A model generated the notes under the pieces. The model saw only the letters and a program-made list of their open reading frames with translations. It was not told the origin of the DNA and did not search any database. A DNA stretch of 64,000 nucleotides from Rivularia sp963920925 (GTDB lineage Bacteria > Cyanobacteriota > Cyanobacteriia > Cyanobacteriales > Nostocaceae), in assembly GCF_963920925.1 (NCBI RefSeq), contig NZ_CAWUDI010000041.1:1-64000 (forward strand), read 5' to 3'. Of this stretch, positions 7,533-15,804 are shown in pieces (the first letter of the stretch is position 1; every line of letters begins with the position of its first letter). The translations under genes were made by a program, and so were the position numbers.

Positions 7533-9293
7533 ATGACCGAATTAACTGCTCCTCCCATCCAAACTGCAAAGCAATCCACAGCAACAATTAACTACCAAGT
7601 TGCAATGCCGAATCCTCAAAACCATCTGTTTGAGGTAACTTTACATTTAGAAGATTATTCGCTATCTACTTTAGATTTGAAAATGCCCGTCTGGACTCCC
7701 GGTTCTTACTTAGTGCGGGAATATGCCAAGCATTTACAAGATTTATCGGCGATTAGTCACGAGAAAGCTTTAACTTGGCGCAAAATTGGTAAAAATCACT
7801 GGCAAGTAGATACAGATGGAATATCAGAAGTAACTGTTAAATACCGTATTTTTGCAAACGAGTTAACCGTGCGAACAAATCATTTAGATTCAACCCACGG
7901 TTATTTTAATGGAGCTGCAATATTTTTCAGAATCCCAGAATTCGATAAGCAGCCAATCAACGTTACCATTCAAACACCACCTCAATGGCAAGTCACTACA
8001 ACATTGCCAGTAGTTGAAAAACAACAAAATACTTTTGTCGCTGCGGATTTCGATACTCTTGTAGATAGTCCTTTTGAAATCGGTACTCATCAGCTATATG
8101 ACTTTGAAGTGAGGGGAAAACCGCATCAGTTAGCGATTTGGGGAAAAGGTAACGTTAAAGTCGAACCGTTAATTGAAGATATTAAGAAAATCATCGAAGT
8201 CGAAGCGGATATGTTCGGTGGTTTACCTTACGAAAAATATCTATTTCTGCTCCACTTATCAGCGCAATCCTTCGGTGGATTGGAACATAAAGACTCCTGC
8301 TCCTTAATATATAAGCGATTTGGATTTGGCGATCGCGATAAATACGAGCGTTTCATGCAGTTAGTAGCTCACGAATTCTTCCACCTATGGAATGTAAAGC
8401 GAATTCGTCCCAAAGAATTGGAAGTTTTTGATTACGACCAAGAAAACTATACACCTTCCCTATGGTTTTGCGAAGGAACTACAAGTTATTACGATCTATT
8501 AATTCCTTTGAGAGCGGGAATTTATGATGTTAGTTCATACTTAAATAATTTAAGTAAAGAAATCAGTCGGTATCAAACAACACCAGGGCGTAAAATACAG
8601 CCAGTTTCCGAATCAAGTTTTGATGCTTGGATTAAACTTTACCGTCAAGATGCTAACAGTCCAAATTCTCAAATTTCCTATTATTTGAAAGGGGAAATGA
8701 TTACTTTGTTGTTAGATTTAATGATTCGTTCCCGTCATAAAAACCAGCGTTCTCTTGATGATGTCATGCTCAAATTATGGCAGCAATTTGGTAAAGATGA
8801 AATTGGCTATACTGCCGATGAATTAAAGCAAATTATCGAATCAGTAGCCGGAAAAGATTTAACAGAATTTTATCAGCGTTACATCCACGGTAGAGAAGAA
8901 TTACCCTTTAACGAATATCTAGAACCTTTCGGTTTAGAATTAGTTGAAGATAATATAGATGAACCATTTTTGGGAATAAAAGTAGTTAGTAATAACGCCA
9001 AAGAATCAATTAAATTTGTAGAATCAGATTCTCCCGCCCAAATTGCCGGGATAGACGCAGGTGATGAATTATTAGCAATTGATGGAATTAAAGTAACTGG
9101 AAAAGAATTAAACGAAAGATTAAAAGATTATCAACCGCAAGATACCATTGAAATAACCGTATTTCATCAAGACGAACTGCGTACTTATAGCGTTACCTTA
9201 GCAGAGCCTCGTGCTAATAAATACGAAGTGGTGCCAGTTGAAAAACCTTCTGCCGTTCAGAAAAAGAATTTTGCTAAGTTTTTAGCAGTGTAG
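7533..9293 (+). CDS. M61 family metallopeptidase with PDZ domain
   Basis: A 586-residue M61 (glycyl aminopeptidase-like) enzyme. The N-terminal beta domain (residues about 15-170) carries the family block MPVWTPGSYLVREYAKH. The zinc site is HEFFH (H280, E281, H284), followed by WNVKRIRPKEL and the downstream glutamate in WFCEGTTSYYDL. A C-terminal PDZ domain (about 485-555) contains DSPAQIAGIDAGDELLAIDG. No signal peptide is visible, so it is probably cytoplasmic. It should cleave N-terminal residues from peptides; the physiological substrate is unknown. Length and motifs are those of an intact family member. Confidence 0.9.
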   Translation: MTELTAPPIQTAKQSTATINYQVAMPNPQNHLFEVTLHLEDYSLSTLDLKMPVWTPGSYLVREYAKHLQDLSAISHEKALTWRKIGKNHWQVDTDGISEVTVKYRIFANELTVRTNHLDSTHGYFNGAAIFFRIPEFDKQPINVTIQTPPQWQVTTTLPVVEKQQNTFVAADFDTLVDSPFEIGTHQLYDFEVRGKPHQLAIWGKGNVKVEPLIEDIKKIIEVEADMFGGLPYEKYLFLLHLSAQSFGGLEHKDSCSLIYKRFGFGDRDKYERFMQLVAHEFFHLWNVKRIRPKELEVFDYDQENYTPSLWFCEGTTSYYDLLIPLRAGIYDVSSYLNNLSKEISRYQTTPGRKIQPVSESSFDAWIKLYRQDANSPNSQISYYLKGEMITLLLDLMIRSRHKNQRSLDDVMLKLWQQFGKDEIGYTADELKQIIESVAGKDLTEFYQRYIHGREELPFNEYLEPFGLELVEDNIDEPFLGIKVVSNNAKESIKFVESDSPAQIAGIDAGDELLAIDGIKVTGKELNERLKDYQPQDTIEITVFHQDELRTYSVTLAEPRANKYEVVPVEKPSAVQKKNFAKFLAV

Positions 9294-9296
9294 TTA

Positions 9297-9483
9297 GTAG
9301 GTTGGGTTAGACAGGAAAACCAAATTTGATTTGTAACAAAAATGCTACTTTATCGTGTCGTAACTCAACATCATGATTGCGGATGAATATTGCGAATAAA
9401 TCCATAACGTCATGTTGGGTTACGGTTCAAATATAGATTATTCGTTGGTATTTATATTTGTTCGTGAACCTAACCCAACCTAC
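9297..9483. repeat. MITE-like element with GTAGGTTGGGTTAG inverted ends
   Basis: A perfect 14-base inverted repeat, GTAGGTTGGGTTAG at 9297-9310 and its complement at 9470-9483, bounds a 187-base non-coding segment that starts just after the M61 gene's stop codon. A related shorter element lies at 33319-33372. Such elements are common dispersed repeats in cyanobacteria; no transposase for this family is in the window. Confidence 0.6.
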
Positions 9484-9717
9484 AAGCTGCATTGTCATAA
9501 CCCAAGATTATAATTGCGGATCAATTAGTTGTAGGTTGCCTTCACGGCGCACGAAAATATTCATAGTTAACAAAAAGTAAAAAAGCGCCGTAACCCAACA
9601 TCAATTTTTAGTTGAAGCGTATTGTTTGGTTAAATGTTGAATATAGAAGTTAAAAATACATCACGATTGCGGATGAATTAGTATATAAAACATTATTTTT
9701 TTGTTGAAATCTTGTGG

Positions 9718-9737
9718 TACGGGCATCCCTGCCCGTA
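9718..9737 (-). terminator. Candidate terminator or palindromic repeat at the comB 3' end
   Basis: A perfect 8-base stem TACGGGCA / TGCCCGTA with a TCCC loop lies 16 bases beyond the comB stop codon. No long T run follows on the comB strand, so it may instead be a widespread palindromic repeat that serves as a stability hairpin. Confidence 0.4.
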
Positions 9738-9752
9738 TTTCAATTAAATCTA

Positions 9753-10490
9753 TCAAGCGTGTCTTTTCAAAACCCCCGGCTCTTGCTGCATTGGTAACAC
9801 ATCGAAAGTATCAATTTGAGAACAGTATTTTAAATCATCATTGCAATCCAAACCTATTAAACGTTTACCGTGGCTGGCATATTTCAACATTTGCAACAAA
9901 TTATCTTTCCATTGAGAATAAAGTGCCATTGCTGCAACTACTTCATCGTTACCCGTGACATCATCTATAGATAACTTAGTTTTTTCCAATAGATGATAAG
10001 CGATCGCACCAGCACAAGCAGTATCCTCAAGAGAGTAACTACCTTGCCATCCGGAACCCACCATCCAGACATTTTCGGGTTTATTATTTGCCAAATATTC
10101 CACCACAGAGGTTAAATTGACAAATGCTCCGGTAATAACGGTTTGAGCATCCTGTATTCTTTGTAAAGCACGGGTACCGTTAGTAGTACTGATAAACAAG
10201 CGCTTTCCTTCCACCACTTCCTGTTTGCAGTCGAGGGGAGAATTCCCTAAATCAAAATTAGGAACCTTTGCACCACCTCTTTCTCCAGCCCGCAGACGTT
10301 TGTGAGCAGGAAACTTTTCGCTAACTTTCACCAATTCATCTAAATCGCTGAAAAATTGAATCCCTTCCCCACCGTGAGCCAAAACCGTTGCCATCGTTGT
10401 AGTTGCACGCAAAACATCAACCGCGATCGCGCATTCTGGCATTTCCTGGGTTGGGGTTTCTTCCGGAGCATGATAAATAAATAACTTCAT
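9753..10490 (-). CDS. comB: 2-phosphosulfolactate phosphatase family protein (ComB)
   Basis: A 245-residue ComB-family enzyme, normal length. Family blocks include AIAVDVLRATTTMATVLAHG near the N-terminus, AGERGGAKVPNFDLGNSP, the FISTNGTRAL segment (quoted without its doubled T) and GSGWQGSYSLEDTACAGAIAY. ComB hydrolyses 2-phosphosulfolactate to sulfolactate with Mg2+ in the archaeal coenzyme M route. Cyanobacteria do not make coenzyme M, so the true substrate here is uncertain. The gene stands alone and its upstream gap is filled with repeat arrays. Confidence 0.88.
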   Translation of the reverse strand: MKLFIYHAPEETPTQEMPECAIAVDVLRATTTMATVLAHGGEGIQFFSDLDELVKVSEKFPAHKRLRAGERGGAKVPNFDLGNSPLDCKQEVVEGKRLFISTTNGTRALQRIQDAQTVITGAFVNLTSVVEYLANNKPENVWMVGSGWQGSYSLEDTACAGAIAYHLLEKTKLSIDDVTGNDEVVAAMALYSQWKDNLLQMLKYASHGKRLIGLDCNDDLKYCSQIDTFDVLPMQQEPGVLKRHA

Positions 10491-10547
10491 GCGCTTGATA
10501 CACCTGCTTTTATATACTGCCGAGATTTTAATACGCTGCCGGTGTTA

Positions 10548-10690
10548 ATGGGGAGATGGGGAGATGGGGAGATAAGGAGACAAGGGGAATTTCAAACTTT
10601 AACCTTTAACCTTACTTTCTCGTAACAGTTCGCTGATAACTGTTCACTGTTTACTGCTAACTGTTCGCTGTTGACTGTAATCTGGAAAGA
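10548..10690. repeat. GGGGAGAT and CTGTTCACTG arrays upstream of the BlaI-type gene
   Basis: Two classes of short tandem array sit between the divergent comB and BlaI-type genes. The first is GGGGAGAT/AAGGAGAC at 10548-10588. The second is a CTGTTCACTG-TTTACTGCTAA series at about 10620-10680. Any promoter must lie in or around the remaining 80 bases before ATG 10763. The phrase ATCTAAAATCCAAAATCAAAATG runs directly into that start codon. Confidence 0.6.
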
Positions 10691-10762
10691 GAAGGACTTC
10701 AAATAAAATATGTTTGGCGTTTAAATTTCGCAACACTTCTCAATCTAAAATCCAAAATCAAA

Positions 10763-11179
10763 ATGGCTCCTTTACCAGATTACCGTCCTAAACAACTTTC
10801 TCTTGGCCCGTTGGAAGCGGAAATTTTAAATATTGTTTGGCAGTTGGGCAAGGCTACGGTAAAAAATGTACATGACTGCATTTTAGCTGACCCTAACCGC
10901 GAATTAGCTTATACTTCAGTTACTACGGTGCTGCGACGGCTAACCCAAAAAGGTTGGCTCGAATGTAATAAACGAGGAAAAGCTTTTTATTGGCAGCCGA
11001 TGCTAACAAAGCAACAGGCAGAAGTTATTCAAGCACACGAACAGTTACAGCAATTTCTCAAGGTGGGAAATCCCGATGTAATTGCGGCTTTTGCAGATAG
11101 CTTAGATGAAGCAGATTCTGCAAAAATACAAGCAATAGCAAAACGAGTTCAAGCTGCGCGACAAGCAAGGGAGGAATAA
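10763..11179 (+). CDS. petR: BlaI/MecI-family repressor, probable PetR
   Basis: A 138-residue winged-helix repressor of the BlaI/MecI/CopY family. Recognisable parts are GPLEAEILNIVWQLGKATVKNVHDCI (helices 1-2, quoted as one motif at residues about 15-40), AYTSVTTVLRRLTQKGWLEC (recognition helix, about 51-70) and a C-terminal dimerisation helix. The partner gene 6 bases downstream encodes an M56 protease. In Synechocystis the PetR/PetP pair of this make-up represses petJ and activates the plastocyanin gene according to copper; PetP degrades PetR when copper is present. A petJ gene is present at 42 kb. The assignment rests on family, pairing and similarity by eye. Confidence 0.68.
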   Translation: MAPLPDYRPKQLSLGPLEAEILNIVWQLGKATVKNVHDCILADPNRELAYTSVTTVLRRLTQKGWLECNKRGKAFYWQPMLTKQQAEVIQAHEQLQQFLKVGNPDVIAAFADSLDEADSAKIQAIAKRVQAARQAREE

Positions 11180-11185
11180 ATAATA

Positions 11186-12025
11186 ATGCATTTTTTAATC
11201 ATTTTTGCAGCTTTAATAGTTGCTTACACCACCAGATGTCAATGGATTCAAAACATCGGTAGATGGAATGAACGTTGGCACAAAGCGCTATTTTTCTTTC
11301 TATTTCCTCCCTTATTGATTTTCACCACAACGTTTGCTTTACTATTCATGGGGCCTCAAGGCAGAATGGCAGGCTTGCAAACTGGTTGTTATGGCTATGC
11401 GATCGCGTTATTTGGCATTGTCTTTTTTGCAATAATGTGCGTTAAGCAGGCATGCCTTGGATGGCTATCTGTAAAAGAGACGAGTGACTGTCCGATAGTT
11501 AATGTAGGAGGAAAACAAGTTCGCTTGTTGAATACAGCAGCATTATTTGCCGGACAAATTGGCTTTTTTAAACCTGAATTAGTCTTAAGTTCTGGATTAT
11601 TAAAAACTCTTTCAAACAATCATTTAGAAACCGTTTTAGCTCACGAACAAGGACATTATTATTATCGCGATACATTCTGGTTTTTTTGGTTGGGTTGGAT
11701 GCGAGAATGTACCTCTTGGCTGCCAAATACAGAAGCGTTGTGGCAGGAATTATTAACTTTACGAGAATTACGAGCCGACGCTCACGCAGTTTTATCTGTA
11801 GATCCTTTGTTGCTAGCGGAATCTCTACTAATGGTTGTTAGCAGCCCCCCCATATCTTCAGAAGTGCTTTGTGCAGCATTAGGCTCCCCCGGTGCCAACC
11901 GTTTAGAAGAAAGAGTGGAAGCCCTCTTATCCCAACCACAACCAGCACCATCAAGTTACTTCACCTCTTTGAAATGGTTGGTATGGACTTTTATTCCACT
12001 AATTACCGTCGTGTTTCATAGTTAA
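11186..12025 (+). CDS. petP: BlaR1-like M56 membrane metalloprotease, probable PetP
   Basis: A 279-residue membrane peptidase. Hydrophobic segments lie at about 1-15, 33-57 and 67-90 and at the C-terminus (about 262-279). The zinc motif is HEQGH (H153 to H157) with a distal ELRADAHA block, as in M56/M48 enzymes. Unlike BlaR1 it has no extracytoplasmic penicillin-binding sensor, which matches the short cyanobacterial PetP proteins thought to sense copper and cleave PetR. The start lies 6 bases after the repressor's stop codon, so the two are translationally linked. Confidence 0.68.
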   Translation: MHFLIIFAALIVAYTTRCQWIQNIGRWNERWHKALFFFLFPPLLIFTTTFALLFMGPQGRMAGLQTGCYGYAIALFGIVFFAIMCVKQACLGWLSVKETSDCPIVNVGGKQVRLLNTAALFAGQIGFFKPELVLSSGLLKTLSNNHLETVLAHEQGHYYYRDTFWFFWLGWMRECTSWLPNTEALWQELLTLRELRADAHAVLSVDPLLLAESLLMVVSSPPISSEVLCAALGSPGANRLEERVEALLSQPQPAPSSYFTSLKWLVWTFIPLITVVFHS

Positions 12026-12080
12026 TTAAGGGTTGGTAATTGAATAAATTTCTACCCCCTCTACCCCCTCTCCCTATCTC

Positions 12081-12240
12081 CTATCCCAAAGTTCCGATTT
12101 GTCGATTGGGTAAAATGCGTAAAACAGAAAACAAAGCCAGGTAAACCAACGAACCACGGATAAACAATTCCGCAACGGAAGTGCTGGGAATAAAGATTGT
12201 TTGCCAGTCGATGTGGAGCCATTTTTCTATTGGCAAACTT
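12081..12240 (-). pseudogene. Truncated DUF421 (YetF-like) membrane protein fragment
   Basis: Read from 12240 down to the TAG at 12081-12083, one minus-strand frame encodes SLPIEKWLHIDWQTIF, then IPSTSVAELFIRGSLVYLAL and FSVLRILPNRQIGTLG. This is the N-terminal quarter of DUF421 proteins (the PST..ELF.RG..VYL.L...LR sequence followed by a RQ.G..G block). The frame stops right after that block, where it runs into a GGGAGAGGGGGTAGA repeat array. No ATG is available upstream in frame. About 120 residues of the usual protein are missing. It lies in the gap between petP and the TPR-like gene. Confidence 0.7.
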
Positions 12241-12250
12241 GAAAATAAAC

Positions 12251-12649
12251 ATGATACCGACAGAAAAAGATGTCAAACAGCTAGAACAATTTTTGGCTGA
12301 AAATCCCACAGATACTAATATAATGAATGCCCTTGCGCTGGGATATTTTGAGAATCCAAGTTTAGTTCAAGATAATGAAGATTTAAAATTGCTTGAAAGA
12401 GCTTATCAAACAAAAAAGACTATAAAATCAACTCATAATCTTGCCTGGTATTATTATATGGAATTCGGAGCAACTTTAGAAGAAGCAATCAAGATACAGC
12501 AAGAATGTATATCAATGAGTCCTAAAAGTTTTTATCCTTATTTTTTGTATGGCTGTATGCTTTTGCAAAATAATCAATATTCAGAAGCTATCAAATATTT
12601 AGAGATTGCATATTCAAAAGAACAGAAAAGAGATAAGAATTTGCAGTAG
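12251..12649 (+). CDS. Small TPR-like protein
   Basis: A 132-residue protein from ATG 12251 (MIPTEKDVKQLEQFLAENP). The longer frame back to 12197 is rejected because it would run over the DUF421 fragment. The sequence looks like two to three degenerate TPR helices: NIMNALALGYF, HNLAWYYYMEFGATLEEAIKIQ and SFYPYFLYGCMLLQNNQYSEAIKYLEIAY (the last quoted as a motif region, residues about 95-125). It has no signal peptide. Base use is more AT-rich than its neighbours, and it sits next to a broken gene, so recent arrival is possible. The function is unknown. Confidence 0.55.
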   Translation: MIPTEKDVKQLEQFLAENPTDTNIMNALALGYFENPSLVQDNEDLKLLERAYQTKKTIKSTHNLAWYYYMEFGATLEEAIKIQQECISMSPKSFYPYFLYGCMLLQNNQYSEAIKYLEIAYSKEQKRDKNLQ

Positions 12650-12895
12650 ATAAACCAAATATAGATATGAATAATTATTACTTCTTAGAAAGTTGTGGAT
12701 GTTTATTGTTTGATTGTCCGCGACATGACAATCTAAAAGACGACGAATAGATTTACCGTTCCAAATTCGTAAACATTCCTTAACAATCTGGTGGATTCGT
12801 AAAGCACTCTTAACAATTGCGATAGTAAGCATTCAAATTATGGGAACATAAATACAACCAACGTTGATATTTAGAATTTATAGAGTTTTAAGAAT

Positions 12896-13900
12896 ATGGC
12901 ACAAAATAGCAAATCAACAGTTGTCATCACGGGTGCTTCCTCTGGGGTTGGCTTGTACGCTGCGAAAGCTCTTACTAATAAAGGATGGCACGTAGTAATG
13001 GCTTGTCGCAATTTGGAAAAAACTCAAAGAGTTGCTAACGAAGTGGGAATGTCATCTGACAGCTACACCATCATGCATCTCGATTTGGCTTCTTTGAATA
13101 GCGTGCGTCAATTTGTTAATAGTTTTCGGGAAAGCGGTAAATCCCTGGATGCTTTAGTATGCAACGCTGCGGTGTATTTACCTTTGGCGAAGGAGCCACA
13201 AAGAAGCGAAGATGGATATGAATTGAGCGTTGCCACGAATCACCTGGGACATTTTCTGTTGTGCAACTTGATGCTGGAAGACTTGCAAAAATCTTCTCTC
13301 GATGAAGCTAGGTTGATAATTTTGGGAACTGTAACTGCGAATCCTAAAGAATTAGGAGGAAAAATTCCCATTCCCGCACCTCCAGATTTAGGAGATTTAA
13401 AAGGTTTTGAGGAAGGCTTCAAAGCACCGATTTCGATGATTAACGGTAAGAAATTTAAAGCTGGTAAAGCTTATAAAGATAGCAAGCTGTGCAACGTTTT
13501 AACCATGCGGGAATTACACAGACGCTATCACGATTCCACGGGAATTGTATTTAGTTCGCTGTATCCTGGATGCGTTGCTGAAACTGGTTTATTCCGCAAT
13601 CACTATTCCCTATTCCAGAAAATATTCCCTCTATTCCAAAAGAATATTACCGGCGGATATGTATCTGAAGAATTAGCTGGTGAAAGAGTTGCAGATGTAG
13701 TTGCAGAGCCAGAATATAATAAATCCGGTTCTTACTATAGCTGGGGAAATCGTCAGAAAGAAGGTAGAAAATCTTTCGAGCAGGAAGTTTCTAATGAAGC
13801 GTTGGATGATGATAAAGCACGGCGTTTATGGGAATTGAGCGCGAAGTTGGTGGGAATTGCCGACGAGCAAGCTGTTGGTGCTGCTGCTGGTACCGTGTGA
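12896..13900 (+). CDS. por: Light-dependent protochlorophyllide oxidoreductase
   Basis: A 334-residue short-chain dehydrogenase family enzyme (EC 1.3.1.33) that reduces protochlorophyllide to chlorophyllide using NADPH and light. The nucleotide site is TGASSGVG (about residues 13-20), LVCNAAVYLPLA carries the family asparagine, and the catalytic pair is Y193/K197 in AYKDSK. The POR-specific ELSVATNHLGHFLL and SSLYPGCVAETGLFR blocks are present. Length is typical. A UUCG-capped hairpin follows the stop codon. Confidence 0.95.
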   Translation: MAQNSKSTVVITGASSGVGLYAAKALTNKGWHVVMACRNLEKTQRVANEVGMSSDSYTIMHLDLASLNSVRQFVNSFRESGKSLDALVCNAAVYLPLAKEPQRSEDGYELSVATNHLGHFLLCNLMLEDLQKSSLDEARLIILGTVTANPKELGGKIPIPAPPDLGDLKGFEEGFKAPISMINGKKFKAGKAYKDSKLCNVLTMRELHRRYHDSTGIVFSSLYPGCVAETGLFRNHYSLFQKIFPLFQKNITGGYVSEELAGERVADVVAEPEYNKSGSYYSWGNRQKEGRKSFEQEVSNEALDDDKARRLWELSAKLVGIADEQAVGAAAGTV

Positions 13901-13918
13901 GGTTTGATTGATATTATA

Positions 13919-13942
13919 ATTCCCAGGCTTCGGCTTGGGAAT
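13919..13942 (+). terminator. Candidate terminator after por
   Basis: A ten-base stem ATTCCCAGGC / GCTTGGGAAT (one G-T pair) with a TTCG loop lies 18 bases after the por stop codon and is followed by GTATTTTA. The GGGAATT-CCCAGGC wording also resembles the dispersed repeat seen at 24.0, 38.4 and 43.5 kb, so it may be a repeat used as a terminator. Confidence 0.5.
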
Positions 13943-14020
13943 GTATTTTACGGCTTTGCATTTTTCATAAATTATTAAAATATAATCACAGCTTAATATT
14001 TAATTAAATCAATTTGCAAA

Positions 14021-14623
14021 ATGGCTTATAGCGATTTTAAATTAGCTCAAGTTATCGATTTTTTTGGATTAACAGTTCACGAAGGCTCTAGAATATTTGC
14101 GGATTTTCCAGAAGAAAAATGCAGCGAATTACTTTCAACTATTTTGGAAGAAAATGTAGATTTAGCAGTGGCAATTAATACAGAAAAAGCCCGTTCTGAA
14201 ATGATAATTAGCCCGATATTACTTGAAGTTCGGCGTAAACTTGATAAAAAAATTAGTTTGTTTTCAGGAGTAGATTTTAGTGTTGATAGTGCAAGAGGAT
14301 TAAATGGCTTTTGTGATTTCCTTATTAGTCTTTCTCAAGAACAGCTTTTTGTTCGGGCACCTGTAATGACTTTAGTTGAAACAAAAAATGAAAACCTGAA
14401 ATCTGGATTAGGGCAGTGTATTGCAGAAATGATTGCAGCACAACTGTTTAATGAAATGCAGGGAAATAAAATCAAAACAATTTATGGTGTAATATCCATT
14501 GGAACAATTTGGCAATTTTTAAAGTTAGAAGAAAATCATATTTACATCGATTTGAGTGAATATTATATTCAAGATGTCGAAAAAATTTTAGGAATATTGA
14601 TAAATGCACTCAGACAAAATTAA
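14021..14623 (+). CDS. Orphan PD-(D/E)XK nuclease-like protein
   Basis: A 200-residue soluble protein. The spacing of acidic and basic residues fits a PD-(D/E)XK nuclease core: E69 in LLEVRRKL, D99 in GFCDFLIS, E120-T-K122 in VMTLVETKNEN and Q132 in GLGQCIAEM. The region GVISIGTIWQFLKLE would be a late core strand. No methylase, DNA-specificity subunit or other defence gene is adjacent, so it is not obviously part of a restriction system. The stop codon overlaps the end of the convergent DUF4336 gene by four bases. The nuclease-like fold is an inference from the motif pattern; activity is unproven. Confidence 0.5.
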   Translation: MAYSDFKLAQVIDFFGLTVHEGSRIFADFPEEKCSELLSTILEENVDLAVAINTEKARSEMIISPILLEVRRKLDKKISLFSGVDFSVDSARGLNGFCDFLISLSQEQLFVRAPVMTLVETKNENLKSGLGQCIAEMIAAQLFNEMQGNKIKTIYGVISIGTIWQFLKLEENHIYIDLSEYYIQDVEKILGILINALRQN

Positions 14624-15804
14624 ACTTTCTCCTTCGCTGAAGGTATCCCCAATTTATCCAAAGTAGCATCAATCTTTTCTAAAAGTTGAAAATCTTCTTG
14701 CGGTAAAGTGCTATTACTGTGCTTTTCTAAAAATGAAAATGCTTGTCTAAATTGCTTGGGTGTTGCTTCTATCGGTGCGTCAAAGTGACAGGGAATAATT
14801 CGTTTAAAGTCCCACTTAGCAATTTTATCAGCCCATGCAATAGTTTCTTCGGGTGCGCGGTTAAGAATTAAAGTCTGTAAAATTGGTGCTACAAATAATC
14901 TACCATCACCTCGTAGGGTTTCAAAACAACGCTGCCAATCTTGCTTCCATTGGAAGGGATACAAACCAAAATAAGCTTTATTTGAACGTTGGGGTGCTTG
15001 GGCAGCATTGCGAAATACTTCTCCCCATTTTGGTACATCCAAGACGCTGGGACGAAAATACAAGCCAAATAACGCGATACGCTGCCATCCTTTATGACGA
15101 TTTTCTGGTGTGTCGGCAATGATGTCAGTTGCTTTATCTCTAGCGTGGAAAAGTAAGGGGTATGTGTCTAATAAAGTAATTGCCGGAGGTTGTTCGGGTA
15201 CGGAAACTATTGAGTCAGTAACTAAAAGAGTATTTGATGATTTATGTAACAATGCAACTTCAGCAAATCTACCAGCACGTAGTTCGATGGGACCGAGAAT
15301 TTCGTAGTCAAATTGATTGCCGAAAGGTGTTTTGCTGCTGTCTTCTGGAAGTACTTGGGTGCGTTTTGCAGGTATACCCAACCAACTTAAGGGAAGATTG
15401 ACGGGAAAACTCCACTGTTTGGGTGCGACAAATATCTGTGAATCGGGAAAACGTCTGGCAAAGGGACCGACAAATACTTTATGTTCTAAGCCGGAAATAG
15501 TAGGCAATATTATATACTTCACTCTGCCATATTCTGCTACCAATTCTTCAACAAGACGAACGCATTCCGGGGTTGGCGCAATTGGTGCATAAACCAGCAA
15601 ACCCCCTTCGTTGAGTTTTACAACCGTCATGCGAATGGGAACAACAACGTAGAAAATGCCTTGAAGCTGGTCAAAAGTCCAAACTGTATCCTTGACTACT
15701 TCCTTACGGATTGTTCGCCGCTTACCGAATGGGTAAATTGGCAAAGTAAACCAGAAGTTCCATGAATAATCTTTGGAATTGTTTTGTTGTAAGGTTTCAA
15801 GCAT
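14620..15804 (-). CDS. DUF4336 domain protein
   Basis: A 394-residue protein of the DUF4336 family, a metallo-beta-lactamase-like fold found in cyanobacteria and plastids. Visible pieces are the N-terminal FWFTLPIYPFGKRRT, the strand VVKLNEGGLLVYAPIAPT, LPTISGLEHKVFVGPFARRF, LLVTDSIVSVPEQPP and the late RIIPCHFDAPIEATP. The usual HxHxDH zinc motif of hydrolases is not evident; only EHK and CHFD are present. It has no signal peptide. The function is unknown. The start is followed upstream by a five-copy AGGAGTT array. Confidence 0.8.
   Translation of the reverse strand: MLETLQQNNSKDYSWNFWFTLPIYPFGKRRTIRKEVVKDTVWTFDQLQGIFYVVVPIRMTVVKLNEGGLLVYAPIAPTPECVRLVEELVAEYGRVKYIILPTISGLEHKVFVGPFARRFPDSQIFVAPKQWSFPVNLPLSWLGIPAKRTQVLPEDSSKTPFGNQFDYEILGPIELRAGRFAEVALLHKSSNTLLVTDSIVSVPEQPPAITLLDTYPLLFHARDKATDIIADTPENRHKGWQRIALFGLYFRPSVLDVPKWGEVFRNAAQAPQRSNKAYFGLYPFQWKQDWQRCFETLRGDGRLFVAPILQTLILNRAPEETIAWADKIAKWDFKRIIPCHFDAPIEATPKQFRQAFSFLEKHSNSTLPQEDFQLLEKIDATLDKLGIPSAKEKV

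Larger units (their letters stand above)
9294..9752. other. Repeat-filled gap between the M61 gene and comB
   Basis: The two flanking genes converge here. The gap contains the 187-base inverted-end element, then further fragments of the same family (GTAGGTTGCC at about 9529 and CGTAACCCAACATCAA at about 9589). The phrase GATTGCGGATSAAT occurs three times (about 9376, 9514 and 9665). A perfect stem sits next to the end of comB. No gene is visible. Confidence 0.65.

Noticed and set aside
12061..12309. 82-codon minus-strand frame over the DUF421 fragment
   Set aside because: The DUF421 similarity is in a different frame; this one is a shadow that happens to have an ATG.
12614..12832. 72-codon minus-strand frame between the TPR-like gene and por
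   Set aside because: No recognisable domain, overlaps the TPR-like gene, and ends in a hydrophobic run of low-complexity DNA. A decayed gene fragment is possible but cannot be supported.
14021..15804. PD-(D/E)XK-like gene plus DUF4336 gene as a defence island
   Set aside because: The genes are convergent, DUF4336 is a widespread housekeeping family in cyanobacteria, and no methylase, helicase or toxin gene is near.
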